A stretch of DNA of 64,000 bases, from NCBI GenBank assembly GCA_040753915.1, contig JBFMDN010000031.1, positions 1 to 64,000 of the forward strand, in the 5' to 3' direction. A model generated the notes under the pieces. The model was given only the letters and a program-made list of their open reading frames with translations. It did no database searches and had not been told where the DNA came from. This stretch comes from JBFMDN01 sp040753915. GTDB lineage: Bacteria > Desulfobacterota > Desulfomonilia > Desulfomonilales > Desulfomonilaceae. Positions 44,128 to 51,690 of this stretch are shown one piece after another; positions within the stretch are counted from its first letter, which is position 1, and each line of letters begins with the position of its first letter. Made by a program: the position numbers and the translations under genes.

Positions 44128-44334
44128 CTTGACCCGACGTTTCTTCCTGTGTTCTCCCCCCTGCAAATGCACACATGGTCGGCCCCAAATCCTTGACTCT
44201 CCCATGTCCGAGGACTATGATAGACCTTGTTCCCATCGCCATTTGACTGATCATTCACTCTGGACGGTTCCGGTCTAAATTTTTTGGGTCCGGATTTCCG
44301 AAGAGCGGATAAAGGGTTCGTGGGGCAAGGCGCC

Positions 44335-45282
44335 ATGGAAAGGCGTGATTTTATCAAATCCGTCGGCGTGGTCGGAATGTTTTCCCTGCTGGGGGTTATC
44401 CCCCTGTACGGAAGCTCGGGCGGGGCGCGACAAGCCTCGTCAGTCATGCCCGCGGCCTCATTCGATGGCAAGCTGAAGGGACCGTTCGACCTCGCATTCG
44501 ATCAATCGGGAAACCTCCTGGTCACCGACCCCCCCGGTTATCGGGTAGTTCGACTTAACGGAGAGCACAAGCCCGTCTCGTGGTTCGGTGCGCCCGGTTC
44601 ACGGCCCGGGCAACTCAATTATCCCAGAGGAATAGCACTGGATTCCCGAAACAGAGCCTTTGTGGTGGACTCCAATAACTGCCGCGTTCAGGTGTTCGAC
44701 GAACAGGGTAAGCCGGAGAAGATCATAGGCTCGATCGGCTCCATCGGAGGGTCCTTTGCGACTCCCCAGAGCGTCTTCATCGATGGAAAGGACCGGCTGT
44801 TCGTTTCGGACACTCGTAATCACCGGATCCAAATCTTTGAGAATTACAATCTCACCGCCGTGCTCGGTGACATGGGTGACGCGAACGATCAGTTCCGCCT
44901 TCCCACTGCATGCGCTGTCCGATCTGACGGTGAAATCGTGGTATTGGACAGCAAGCACGGCATGGTGAAATTTTTCGGTCCGGATCTGTCGTTCAAGAGG
45001 GGCTTCGGTGAGCCGGGAAGCGCCCCCGGCCAACTCAACATGCCCCAGGGAATGGAGCTGGATCCCCACGGCCACATCTGGGTGGCTGACACGGGCAATG
45101 CGCGCGTTCAGGAGTTTGCCCCCGATGGAACTCTCCTCTCCGTGATAGGCAGGCACGGGTCCGGTCCAGGCGAGCTCCAGGATCCCACCTCGGTGAGATG
45201 TCGAGGGGACAGGATCTACGTGGCAGACAACGGCAACGGAAGAATTCAGATTTTTTCGCGGGATCGGAAAGGAGCCGCGTGA
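44335..45282 (+). CDS. Tat-exported NHL-repeat beta-propeller
   Basis: 315 residues. The N-terminus MERRDFIKSVGVVGMFSLLG is a twin-arginine signal. After it come about five to six NHL repeats, each with the pattern P(x)GIALDSxxRxFVVD...NxRVQVFD, for example near residues 95-125, 145-170 and 235-265, so the mature protein is a periplasmic propeller. Such domains bind proteins or ligands and are not known to be enzymes on their own. ATG 44335 is chosen for the Tat signal; the longer frame from 44284 would bury it. It is the first gene of the long plus-strand redox cluster; the next frame begins within 50 bp. Confidence 0.85.
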   Translation: MERRDFIKSVGVVGMFSLLGVIPLYGSSGGARQASSVMPAASFDGKLKGPFDLAFDQSGNLLVTDPPGYRVVRLNGEHKPVSWFGAPGSRPGQLNYPRGIALDSRNRAFVVDSNNCRVQVFDEQGKPEKIIGSIGSIGGSFATPQSVFIDGKDRLFVSDTRNHRIQIFENYNLTAVLGDMGDANDQFRLPTACAVRSDGEIVVLDSKHGMVKFFGPDLSFKRGFGEPGSAPGQLNMPQGMELDPHGHIWVADTGNARVQEFAPDGTLLSVIGRHGSGPGELQDPTSVRCRGDRIYVADNGNGRIQIFSRDRKGAA

Positions 45283-45328
45283 TTCGCGGCGCGCTCAATT
45301 GGAAGCACCCTCTAACCTCAGCACATAC

Positions 45329-45652
45329 ATGACCCTGGAGCACCTCACACTGGCTTTTCTCCTCCTGTTCTTTGCTGCTGCGGAAATCTATCGGATTGTT
45401 CACGGCAAGCGCGGGGTAATCGTATCAGTGGAGGATTCATCGGTTTCTGCCCTCGTTTTGCCGGTCACTGCCGTAAGAGTGAGACTGGGGGACGGCAGAG
45501 AAGTGTCAGCCCAGCTCAACTGCTGCACTGCATGCCTGGGAAGGCTCAAGGTCGGGGACCAGGTCCGGGTGACCAATTCACGGAGCGGGTACGTGGTGGA
45601 GCTGCCTTGGCTCAATCGCTCCCAATGCTCTTCCGGAGGGCGAGTGTGCTGA
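45329..45652 (+). CDS. Hypothetical membrane-anchored protein with CCxxC motif
   Basis: 107 residues. One N-terminal membrane segment (residues 5-21) is followed by a small beta-rich domain with the motif NCCTACLGRLKVGDQV and a late C-terminal pair of cysteines. The CCxxC could bind metal or take part in thiol chemistry. The family is not recognised. ATG 45329 gives a normal anchor start but has no ribosome binding site; TTG 45299 is an alternative adding 10 residues. It lies between the NHL gene and the transporter-like gene on the same strand. Confidence 0.6.
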   Translation: MTLEHLTLAFLLLFFAAAEIYRIVHGKRGVIVSVEDSSVSALVLPVTAVRVRLGDGREVSAQLNCCTACLGRLKVGDQVRVTNSRSGYVVELPWLNRSQCSSGGRVC

Positions 45653-45722
45653 TCTGTGGGTATCGGAACAGAATTCAGGTCGGAGGCGGACACACTCAGA
45701 AGTCCTAACGGAGACCGCTGCT

Positions 45723-47447
45723 GTGGAAATCCTCGGATATTTGACATTGACCATTTTCCTGGGGCTTATGCTCCTGACCCTGTTTGGGTATATCCGGACC
45801 CCGGTACAGACCGTGCTAGTCTTTGCAACGGTGTTGATCCTCATCGTGGGAGGGGCGTTCAATTACTGGTACTCGGGATGGGATTCCGTCATGTTGATGC
45901 CCAACGAGTTTCTCGGGGGCATCATTCTCCATCCCATAACTGCGCTTCTCACAGGTCTGTTTCTGGCAGGGGGACTGAAGGCATCGGGTGGTTTCGAAGC
46001 GCTCAAGGTGCTGTTACGGTATTTGCGGAAGAGTCCCATCGGCCTGGTGGGTACGCTGGTGATCCTCATCAATTTGCCGGTGATCAGCTCTCTCCCCTGT
46101 GGCCGAATTCTCGCGGCAGCCCTGCTTCCGCTGCTTTTCACCTTCGGGCTCGAAGGCGGAATGGGGCTGCTGACAAAGGCTCAGCTTATCGTCCTTATCG
46201 GCGCATTCACCCGCAATGCTATGGGTTCGTGCGGCCCGTCCCCCATCGGGGGTGTGGGACAGATCGGTGAAGGGTTCCTGGGCAGTTTTTTCGCGACAGC
46301 GTCGGAGGGTATTCTCCGTGCGCCCCAGGCGTTTTCCCTGATGCTCGGAACGGCCATAGTTGCACTATTCCTGAGGTTCGTGAGTCAAAGACTTTACCCG
46401 GATGATGTGGCCCTCAGGGAAACCCCTTCGGACATGCAGGCCGGAACAAAGAAAGAGCCGGAGATCGAAGCACCCGGCGAGGGGTATCTCGCACTGGTGA
46501 TCTTTGTGGTCTCCCTCCTCATCGCCATGTTCCAGCCCCTGGGAAAGATGCCAGTCCAGTCCGTCCTCGTGGTCGGCGCGATACTCATGATCGTTGTGTG
46601 CAGGATTCGGTTGAGGGATCTCATGGAAGGCATCATTCTGTTGCCGGTCACAGCGATGGCCGCCGGATTCCTGGCTGCCGGCGCTCTGGCCGCAACGGGA
46701 GGATTTAACGCCCTGGGAGCGATGCTCAACAGTCTCGTTTCCGTTCCGTTTCTCGGGGTGGCCGGGATGCTGGCGATCTTCGTCCAGTTTCAAACCATCC
46801 TTCCGCTATCCTGTGCACGAATCCTTACAGCCGCGCTGGTCCCTGTCCTGTATCTTTTCGGACCGGCCAAGTTCGCGTTTCTCTCATGGCCGCAGCTAGC
46901 CATCGTGATGTCCGCCTACATCATTAATGCCACGACATCATGCGGCCCTTCTCCCTTGGGAGGCGGAGGAATGATGGGCGAAGGCACCATGCGCGCGGAA
47001 ACGGGGTTCATCAAGGGGGCGTACACCTTTGCATCCATGGCGATCATGGCACCACTGGCAGCGATCTACATGAAATTTCTCAATCTGTCGGTATTTGACC
47101 CGACCAACCCTCAGTTCGTAAAGGACATCTGGACCATCGTGGAATTCGCGCTGGTGATCGTCGGGGCAAACGTGGCGTTTATCTTCTTCGGGGCCAGGCT
47201 CTTCGGGGAGAGTGCTTCCAAGAATTTCGCTCTCCAGCTCACGGGATTCGTGCTGAGCGGCGCACTGGGAGGCGGAGTCCTGGCATTTGCTCTCTTCGAG
47301 CAGAACGTCTCTGCCATATTGCAGGGAATTGCAGGAGGGATCGTTGCCGCGCTGCTCATCGGGCTCATGGTTCCAAGGACCCTCTCGAGGCGTCTGACGG
47401 AGGTCCTCACCGGACCTCGGCTCGGATCCGAGGCCCCTGGGTCGTAA
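45723..47447 (+). CDS. Internally duplicated multi-pass membrane protein, transporter-like
   Basis: 574 residues with about 14 membrane segments. Two halves repeat each other: SLPCGRILAAALLPLLFTFG and SCGPSPIGGVGQIGEG in the first, LSCARILTAALVPVLYLFG and SCGPSPLGGGGMMGEG in the second; GLFLAGGLKASGGFEAL and GFLAAGALAATGGFNAL also match. This two-fold build, with a conserved Cys/Gly/Pro hairpin in each half, recalls ion transporter superfamily carriers such as DctM or ArsB, but I cannot place it in a named family. The start is GTG 45723. Its position upstream of a fumarate-reductase-like system suggests uptake of an anionic substrate, as inference only. Confidence 0.7.
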   Translation: MEILGYLTLTIFLGLMLLTLFGYIRTPVQTVLVFATVLILIVGGAFNYWYSGWDSVMLMPNEFLGGIILHPITALLTGLFLAGGLKASGGFEALKVLLRYLRKSPIGLVGTLVILINLPVISSLPCGRILAAALLPLLFTFGLEGGMGLLTKAQLIVLIGAFTRNAMGSCGPSPIGGVGQIGEGFLGSFFATASEGILRAPQAFSLMLGTAIVALFLRFVSQRLYPDDVALRETPSDMQAGTKKEPEIEAPGEGYLALVIFVVSLLIAMFQPLGKMPVQSVLVVGAILMIVVCRIRLRDLMEGIILLPVTAMAAGFLAAGALAATGGFNALGAMLNSLVSVPFLGVAGMLAIFVQFQTILPLSCARILTAALVPVLYLFGPAKFAFLSWPQLAIVMSAYIINATTSCGPSPLGGGGMMGEGTMRAETGFIKGAYTFASMAIMAPLAAIYMKFLNLSVFDPTNPQFVKDIWTIVEFALVIVGANVAFIFFGARLFGESASKNFALQLTGFVLSGALGGGVLAFALFEQNVSAILQGIAGGIVAALLIGLMVPRTLSRRLTEVLTGPRLGSEAPGS

Positions 47448-47490
47448 TTCCCGGGGAACCTCTGGAACGCGTGCATTACGAGGATATGTC

Positions 47491-47643
47491 GTGCTGACGT
47501 GGTTGATGTTTCTCTTTGTGGGGACTCTTTCGGGAGTCATCATCGCATTCGCTCTGGACATGAAGTCACCAAAAGAGCTTGTCCAGGGAGCGATGGGAGG
47601 TCTCATCGCGGGCTTGCTCATGTCGGCCATGCTGCCGCATTGA
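47491..47643 (+). CDS. Small two-helix membrane protein (50 aa)
   Basis: Begins at GTG 47491 with AGGA seven bases before. Two hydrophobic segments (residues 3-20 and 34-49) are joined by a charged turn LDMKSPKELVQG. The second is Gly/Ala/Met-rich (GAMGGLIAGLLMSAML). It lies 43 bp after the transporter-like gene. It is probably an accessory subunit, but the family is not recognised. Confidence 0.55.
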   Translation: MLTWLMFLFVGTLSGVIIAFALDMKSPKELVQGAMGGLIAGLLMSAMLPH

Positions 47644-47757
47644 GCTGGGAAAGGCGCTTTCTTCGAGAAGCGCTTGCGGCTAACCGTGTTTTTCGGAAAA
47701 AGGTATTTCCCGGCCTCTTCAGGCGAGACGTCACATCCTTCGCTGCGCGTTGCAGCA

Positions 47758-48315
47758 ATGAGTGTTGCCATCATGGCAGACGAAAAGAAAACAGGCAAAA
47801 TCGGACACACACGTAAGGACGCATCGCAGCCAATGGTGCTGCCAGGGATCCATCGGTACCAATTCTTCACGAATCTTCGGGATCGAGGATGGACGAAGAA
47901 CCTGGACCGGGTAGCGCTTTTCGGTATCGTGGCCGGACTCCTGGCTACAGTGGTCAAGCCGTTGCTCCGGGGCAATCCTGCCACAATTTACTGCTACGAA
48001 TGCAGGGCCTGCTATGCCACTCAGGACCGGTGTCCGGTAGGAATCGCTTTTCAGGCGGAGCTGGTCGTAGCAGGAAGGGTAGCCGACTACGACAGATTCA
48101 TCCGCAATGGAGGCCTTAAGTGCATCCGGTGCGGCAATTGTCAGAGTTACTGCGTCCAGTATCTCCCGCTGCCTCAAATGTTTGCAGCCATGCAAGAAGA
48201 TACCCGGGACGCCATGAAGAAAGGAATCGTTCCACGCAGGACCCTCGAGAATAGCCTGGCTCAGGGACTGGTTGGAAAGGAATTCATCGATGACGTGGTC
48301 AAGGTTCTATCGTGA
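47758..48315 (+). CDS. Membrane-anchored [4Fe-4S] protein
   Basis: About 185 residues. A single membrane segment VALFGIVAGLLATVV near residue 55 is followed by two cysteine motifs, YCYECRACYATQDRCPVG and KCIRCGNCQSYCVQYLP, forming a HdrC-like ferredoxin domain. The first motif has unusual spacing (CxxCxxCx5C). The start is uncertain: ATG 47758 and ATG 47773 both lack a ribosome binding site. It overlaps the next gene by 26 bp, so the two are translated together. Confidence 0.78.
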   Translation: MSVAIMADEKKTGKIGHTRKDASQPMVLPGIHRYQFFTNLRDRGWTKNLDRVALFGIVAGLLATVVKPLLRGNPATIYCYECRACYATQDRCPVGIAFQAELVVAGRVADYDRFIRNGGLKCIRCGNCQSYCVQYLPLPQMFAAMQEDTRDAMKKGIVPRRTLENSLAQGLVGKEFIDDVVKVLS

Positions 48316-49321
48316 TCCCGCTGGGGTCCTGTGGGAGGCCGTGAGCACCAGAGGCGTGCGCCTGACCTTCTATGTCCTCCTCACCGCGGCGCTCTTTCCA
48401 TCGAGCAGGTTTATCCTCTTAGTTGCGCTTGTGGTGATCCTTGGGATCATGTGGACTCGCGACTATAGCAGGACAGGTAGTCGCCGAATCTTCTACCTGG
48501 CTGGCGCGGTACTCCTCGTGGCCGTAGCGTATGGATTTGCCCGCACGAACGTGGTGGAAGTGGACCAGAAACGGCTGGCAATGAGACCATACGGACCGGG
48601 GATCTCACAGGTGAAGGATGGGACTTATACAGGGACCGGAACAGGGTTTCGTGGGCCGATCGCGGTTCGTGTCGCAGTGCAGGATCATCGCATTGTCGGC
48701 CTTGATACCCTGGAATATCCGGATGCCATTTCCGTGCTCGACAACGATGTGGCAAGTCTGAAGCAGACGATCCTGGACAAAGGGTACCTGGCTCTCCCGC
48801 AGCAGCCGCAAATGTACAGGGGCGCGAAAGCCACGCTCACAGGATACGCAAACGCGATAGAATCTGCCTTATCCAAAGGAATACCCGATTATCCTCGGTA
48901 CAGCGCGTTTTCTTCTGCGTTCTTCGATGGCTTGATCGGCGAATGGCCCGGCCGAGTGACACTCAACACGCTGGCGATTCTGTTCGCAGCGTTCGCAGTG
49001 TTTGAATATGCGCTCCAGTCCATGCTGACCCCCGGCACGGGGCGCTCCATCAACTGCTACAATTGCGCTTCCTGTGTTGGTGTGTGCCCGGTGAAGGAGG
49101 CGGAGGGAATACAGATACCCATGGGGCTCGTCCTTCTGACCAGGCTCGGCGACTATGAACGGGTGACGGAGCTCTCAAAATATTGCGTCGGATGCGGCAG
49201 GTGCGCAGCCAAGTGTCCCATAGGAAACTCAGGTCCTCTGGTCATCTCGGCCGCGTTTCAGGCTATGCATGAAAGGCGCAAGGAGCAGGAGCGGCTCAGA
49301 CGCGAGGAGGAGATGTCCTGA
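48290..49321 (+). CDS. NosR/RnfG-like FMN-binding, Fe-S membrane protein
   Basis: 343 residues. Three hydrophobic segments near the N-terminus (about residues 25-72) precede an extracytoplasmic FMN-binding domain (YTGTGTGFRGPIAVRVAVQD; the flavin site usually reading SGATxTS is RGAKATLTGY here, with the threonine kept). A further membrane segment near residue 235 leads to a cytoplasmic ferredoxin domain with CYNCASCVGVCPV and CVGCGRCAAKCPIG. NosR- and RnfG-like proteins move electrons across or along the membrane. ATG 48290 has AAAGGA upstream. The stop overlaps the next start (TGATG). Confidence 0.8.
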   Translation: MTWSRFYRDPAGVLWEAVSTRGVRLTFYVLLTAALFPSSRFILLVALVVILGIMWTRDYSRTGSRRIFYLAGAVLLVAVAYGFARTNVVEVDQKRLAMRPYGPGISQVKDGTYTGTGTGFRGPIAVRVAVQDHRIVGLDTLEYPDAISVLDNDVASLKQTILDKGYLALPQQPQMYRGAKATLTGYANAIESALSKGIPDYPRYSAFSSAFFDGLIGEWPGRVTLNTLAILFAAFAVFEYALQSMLTPGTGRSINCYNCASCVGVCPVKEAEGIQIPMGLVLLTRLGDYERVTELSKYCVGCGRCAAKCPIGNSGPLVISAAFQAMHERRKEQERLRREEEMS

Positions 49322-50250
49322 TGCGCCTCGGCTTTCTCTATGCACTGGCGATCGCGGTCGTGGTCGCCCTAGTTGCGGCAGCAGGAGAGGTATCGCTAAA
49401 GTCCTCTTCCTGTATGGCCTGTCACACGCAGGAGGCGTCCTATGCTCACTGGATGACGCAGAGGTTGAAGGCCGACAAGCGAGGGTTCTCTCACGAATTG
49501 ATCGCGTGCGCGGATTGCCACATTGAGGGAAGCCCGGCGGGAACGGTGACATCTCGGTTGCGGGGGCTCCTGCATGTGGGGACGTACCTGGTACCGCAGA
49601 TCGATCCCAGGAGAAAGGATATTGCGGAAGTGTACCCGAGAGCTCGCATCCCCACCGAGAACTGTAACTACTGCCATCAGGCCGCGGTTGTGAGAAAAGC
49701 CGTACACGTGAAAGATCTCACGCCGGAATTGAAAAAGATTGGGCTAGTCATGGATCATCGGAAGCACGTGCTCACCCAGGAAGGCACGTGCGCCAAGTGC
49801 CACGAGCGGTACAAAGAGAAGGACGGGGTATCGGAAGTCGACAAGAACGTGAACTACGTTGAAGTGAATCACATGGCATGCGACTCCTGCCACAGCCAGG
49901 CCTCTCACGCGTACAGGGCCGGGCGGTTGCTCCCCTTATCGGAGGACGAGTACCTTGTAGCGCGCGAGGACGCATGGAACAGGCTGTCCAAGAACCCCAG
50001 ATGGATGGTGGCCATCCCCGCGGAGCAGACGTGCCGTCGGTGTCACAATGGGGAGATCCACTTCAAGACTCGGATATTCCCGGCGAATTGCAGAGAAGGG
50101 ACGAACTTCGAGGACTGCAAGAAATGTCACGAGCTGATGACACCGCAGTACTTTGAAGAGCACAGGACGAAGATGACTCAGCAGGCATCCGCGGAGGAAC
50201 AGGCTCTGAAAGGGGTTCCTGCTCACGCGATCGCTGCCAGGAGTGAATGA
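49321..50250 (+). CDS. Heptahaem NapC/NirT-like membrane cytochrome c
   Basis: 309 residues. An N-terminal membrane anchor at residues 4-22 is followed by seven CxxCH haem sites: CMACH, CADCH, CNYCH, CAKCH, CDSCH, CRRCH and CKKCH. The first two resemble the quinol-oxidising NapC/NrfH haem pair close to the membrane. It should exchange electrons between the quinone pool and periplasmic partners. It overlaps the NosR-like gene by one base and precedes a membrane ferredoxin gene by 81 bp. The family normally has four or five haems, so this is an extended version. Confidence 0.88.
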   Translation: MRLGFLYALAIAVVVALVAAAGEVSLKSSSCMACHTQEASYAHWMTQRLKADKRGFSHELIACADCHIEGSPAGTVTSRLRGLLHVGTYLVPQIDPRRKDIAEVYPRARIPTENCNYCHQAAVVRKAVHVKDLTPELKKIGLVMDHRKHVLTQEGTCAKCHERYKEKDGVSEVDKNVNYVEVNHMACDSCHSQASHAYRAGRLLPLSEDEYLVAREDAWNRLSKNPRWMVAIPAEQTCRRCHNGEIHFKTRIFPANCREGTNFEDCKKCHELMTPQYFEEHRTKMTQQASAEEQALKGVPAHAIAARSE

Positions 50251-50331
50251 TGCAGACAAGATCTCGCACAGGAAAGAGAGCTCAGCGAACCCACGTTTCC
50301 TCAGGCCCCCGAGCGGGCAGGAGCTGACGAT

Positions 50332-50811
50332 ATGCCTACGACGAGAGACCAGTCCAAGGACAAGATCGACAAAGAGATAGCGGATCAAATTCTCAAGGTG
50401 AAGGAGCCACCTGTGGCCCGTTTCCGCCTTCTCTCTCGCGGAATGGAGCCCTATCACCGGCTGTATATCAGGGATCCGGAATGCGATGTGGTGGGAGACA
50501 AGGGGTGCCTCGCGTGCGGAAACTGTATTGATTCGTGTCCGGTCCTCAGGAAGGACCCAGACCGATTCGACAAGACCGAGCAGCGCACATCCTTCGCACT
50601 TGAGGCGTGCGTGGGTGAAGATTGTGAGCAGTGCTACTCCTGTGTCCTGGCATGCCCTCAGGTGGACACGGCATATAAGGACTATATTGTGGACGAGGTG
50701 ATTCCGGAGACCATACAGCCGGCTCCGCGTATCAGCGCACTGGATAACTATTTTATGGCCCTCATCGCTCTGATTCTCGGAATTGTTATTGGCGTCTTCA
50801 TTGCCAGGTAG
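50332..50811 (+). CDS. Ferredoxin-like protein with C-terminal membrane anchor
   Basis: 159 residues. Two cysteine motifs, CLACGNCIDSCPV (residue 60 onward) and CEQCYSCVLACPQ, hold two [4Fe-4S] clusters; CVGED precedes the second. A C-terminal membrane segment YFMALIALILGIVIGVFIA fixes it to the membrane with the clusters on the cytoplasmic side. This suits a wire between the membrane subunits and the FrdB/FrdA-like pair that follows 46 bp later. Confidence 0.82.
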   Translation: MPTTRDQSKDKIDKEIADQILKVKEPPVARFRLLSRGMEPYHRLYIRDPECDVVGDKGCLACGNCIDSCPVLRKDPDRFDKTEQRTSFALEACVGEDCEQCYSCVLACPQVDTAYKDYIVDEVIPETIQPAPRISALDNYFMALIALILGIVIGVFIAR

Positions 50812-50857
50812 AGCGGAGGAGGCCAAGCCCCATACAGGAAAGAAAGGATTGCAGAAC

Positions 50858-51646
50858 ATGTCCACGGCCCAAGCAGACCCGGTACCCATCCAGCAGGTGC
50901 AGGCCGAGCAGATTGAGAGCGCCGAGCGTACGGACCTCATTCCCATCTTCATCATGGGCAAGAGGTATTCTGTGCCGAGCACTCTCACCATCCAGAAGGC
51001 CTTCGAATACGCGGGATACCAGTTAATCCGCGGCTGCGGATGCAGGGGAGGAATTTGCGGCGCATGTGCAACCGTGTACCGTATGCCGGACAGTCAGAAG
51101 ATCTACGTAGGCCTCGCGTGTCAGACTGTGGTCCAACCGAACATGTACCTTGCCATGGTGCCGTTTTTTCCGGCTAACCGCGCCACATATGACTTAAGCG
51201 AATTGAAAGCAGACGCACCGACGCTCCTGAAATACTACCCCGAGCTGCTCAAGTGCATGGGCTGCAACACGTGCACCAAGTCCTGTCCCATGGACATTCC
51301 GGTGATGGAATATATATCCGCAGCGCTGAGAGGTGATGTGGAAAAGGCTGCGGAGATCTCGTTCCCGTGCGTCATGTGTGGCATATGTGCTTCCCGCTGC
51401 CCCGCGGAATTGGCCCAGTACAACATCGCGATCATGTGCCGCCGGATCACGGGAGCCCACGTACAGCCCAGGGCCAAACACTTGCAGGACATGATCGAGA
51501 GAATAGAATCCGGTCGTTACGAAGAGTCGCTCAACAGGCTGATGTCCGCGGATCTCGCCACGTTGCGCTCGCTGTACGTAGAACGGGAGATGGAGCCCCA
51601 CACTGCCGATGAAATGTGGGAGCCGCAGGAAAAGCAATTTCTCTGA
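50858..51646 (+). CDS. Fumarate reductase/succinate dehydrogenase-like iron-sulfur subunit
   Basis: 262 residues. The N-terminal [2Fe-2S] domain has CGCRGGICGACAT and the distal LAC near residue 90. Two cluster motifs follow: CMGCNTCTKSCPMD and CVMCGICASRCPAE. This arrangement corresponds to FrdB/SdhB, although the third motif set has a 4Fe-type pattern in both positions. The C-terminal tail of about 70 residues is charged. ATG 50858 has AAAGGA upstream; the longer frame is spurious. It precedes its flavoprotein partner directly. Confidence 0.85.
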   Translation: MSTAQADPVPIQQVQAEQIESAERTDLIPIFIMGKRYSVPSTLTIQKAFEYAGYQLIRGCGCRGGICGACATVYRMPDSQKIYVGLACQTVVQPNMYLAMVPFFPANRATYDLSELKADAPTLLKYYPELLKCMGCNTCTKSCPMDIPVMEYISAALRGDVEKAAEISFPCVMCGICASRCPAELAQYNIAIMCRRITGAHVQPRAKHLQDMIERIESGRYEESLNRLMSADLATLRSLYVEREMEPHTADEMWEPQEKQFL

Positions 51647-51690
51647 TGCGCCCGGAGCGATCCGGACGCCTGATCAAACCGGAGGCCACG

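Noticed and set aside
42960..44471. 503-codon open frame on the minus strand
   Set aside because: It lies over the nitroreductase gene and MITE-like copy E, shows no family resemblance and runs through repeats; a high-GC shadow.
46938..47984. 348-codon minus-strand frame
   Set aside because: Antisense to the end of the transporter-like gene and the small membrane protein; no family match.
49936..50991. 351-codon minus-strand frame
   Set aside because: Antisense to the heptahaem cytochrome and the ferredoxin gene; no recognisable protein.
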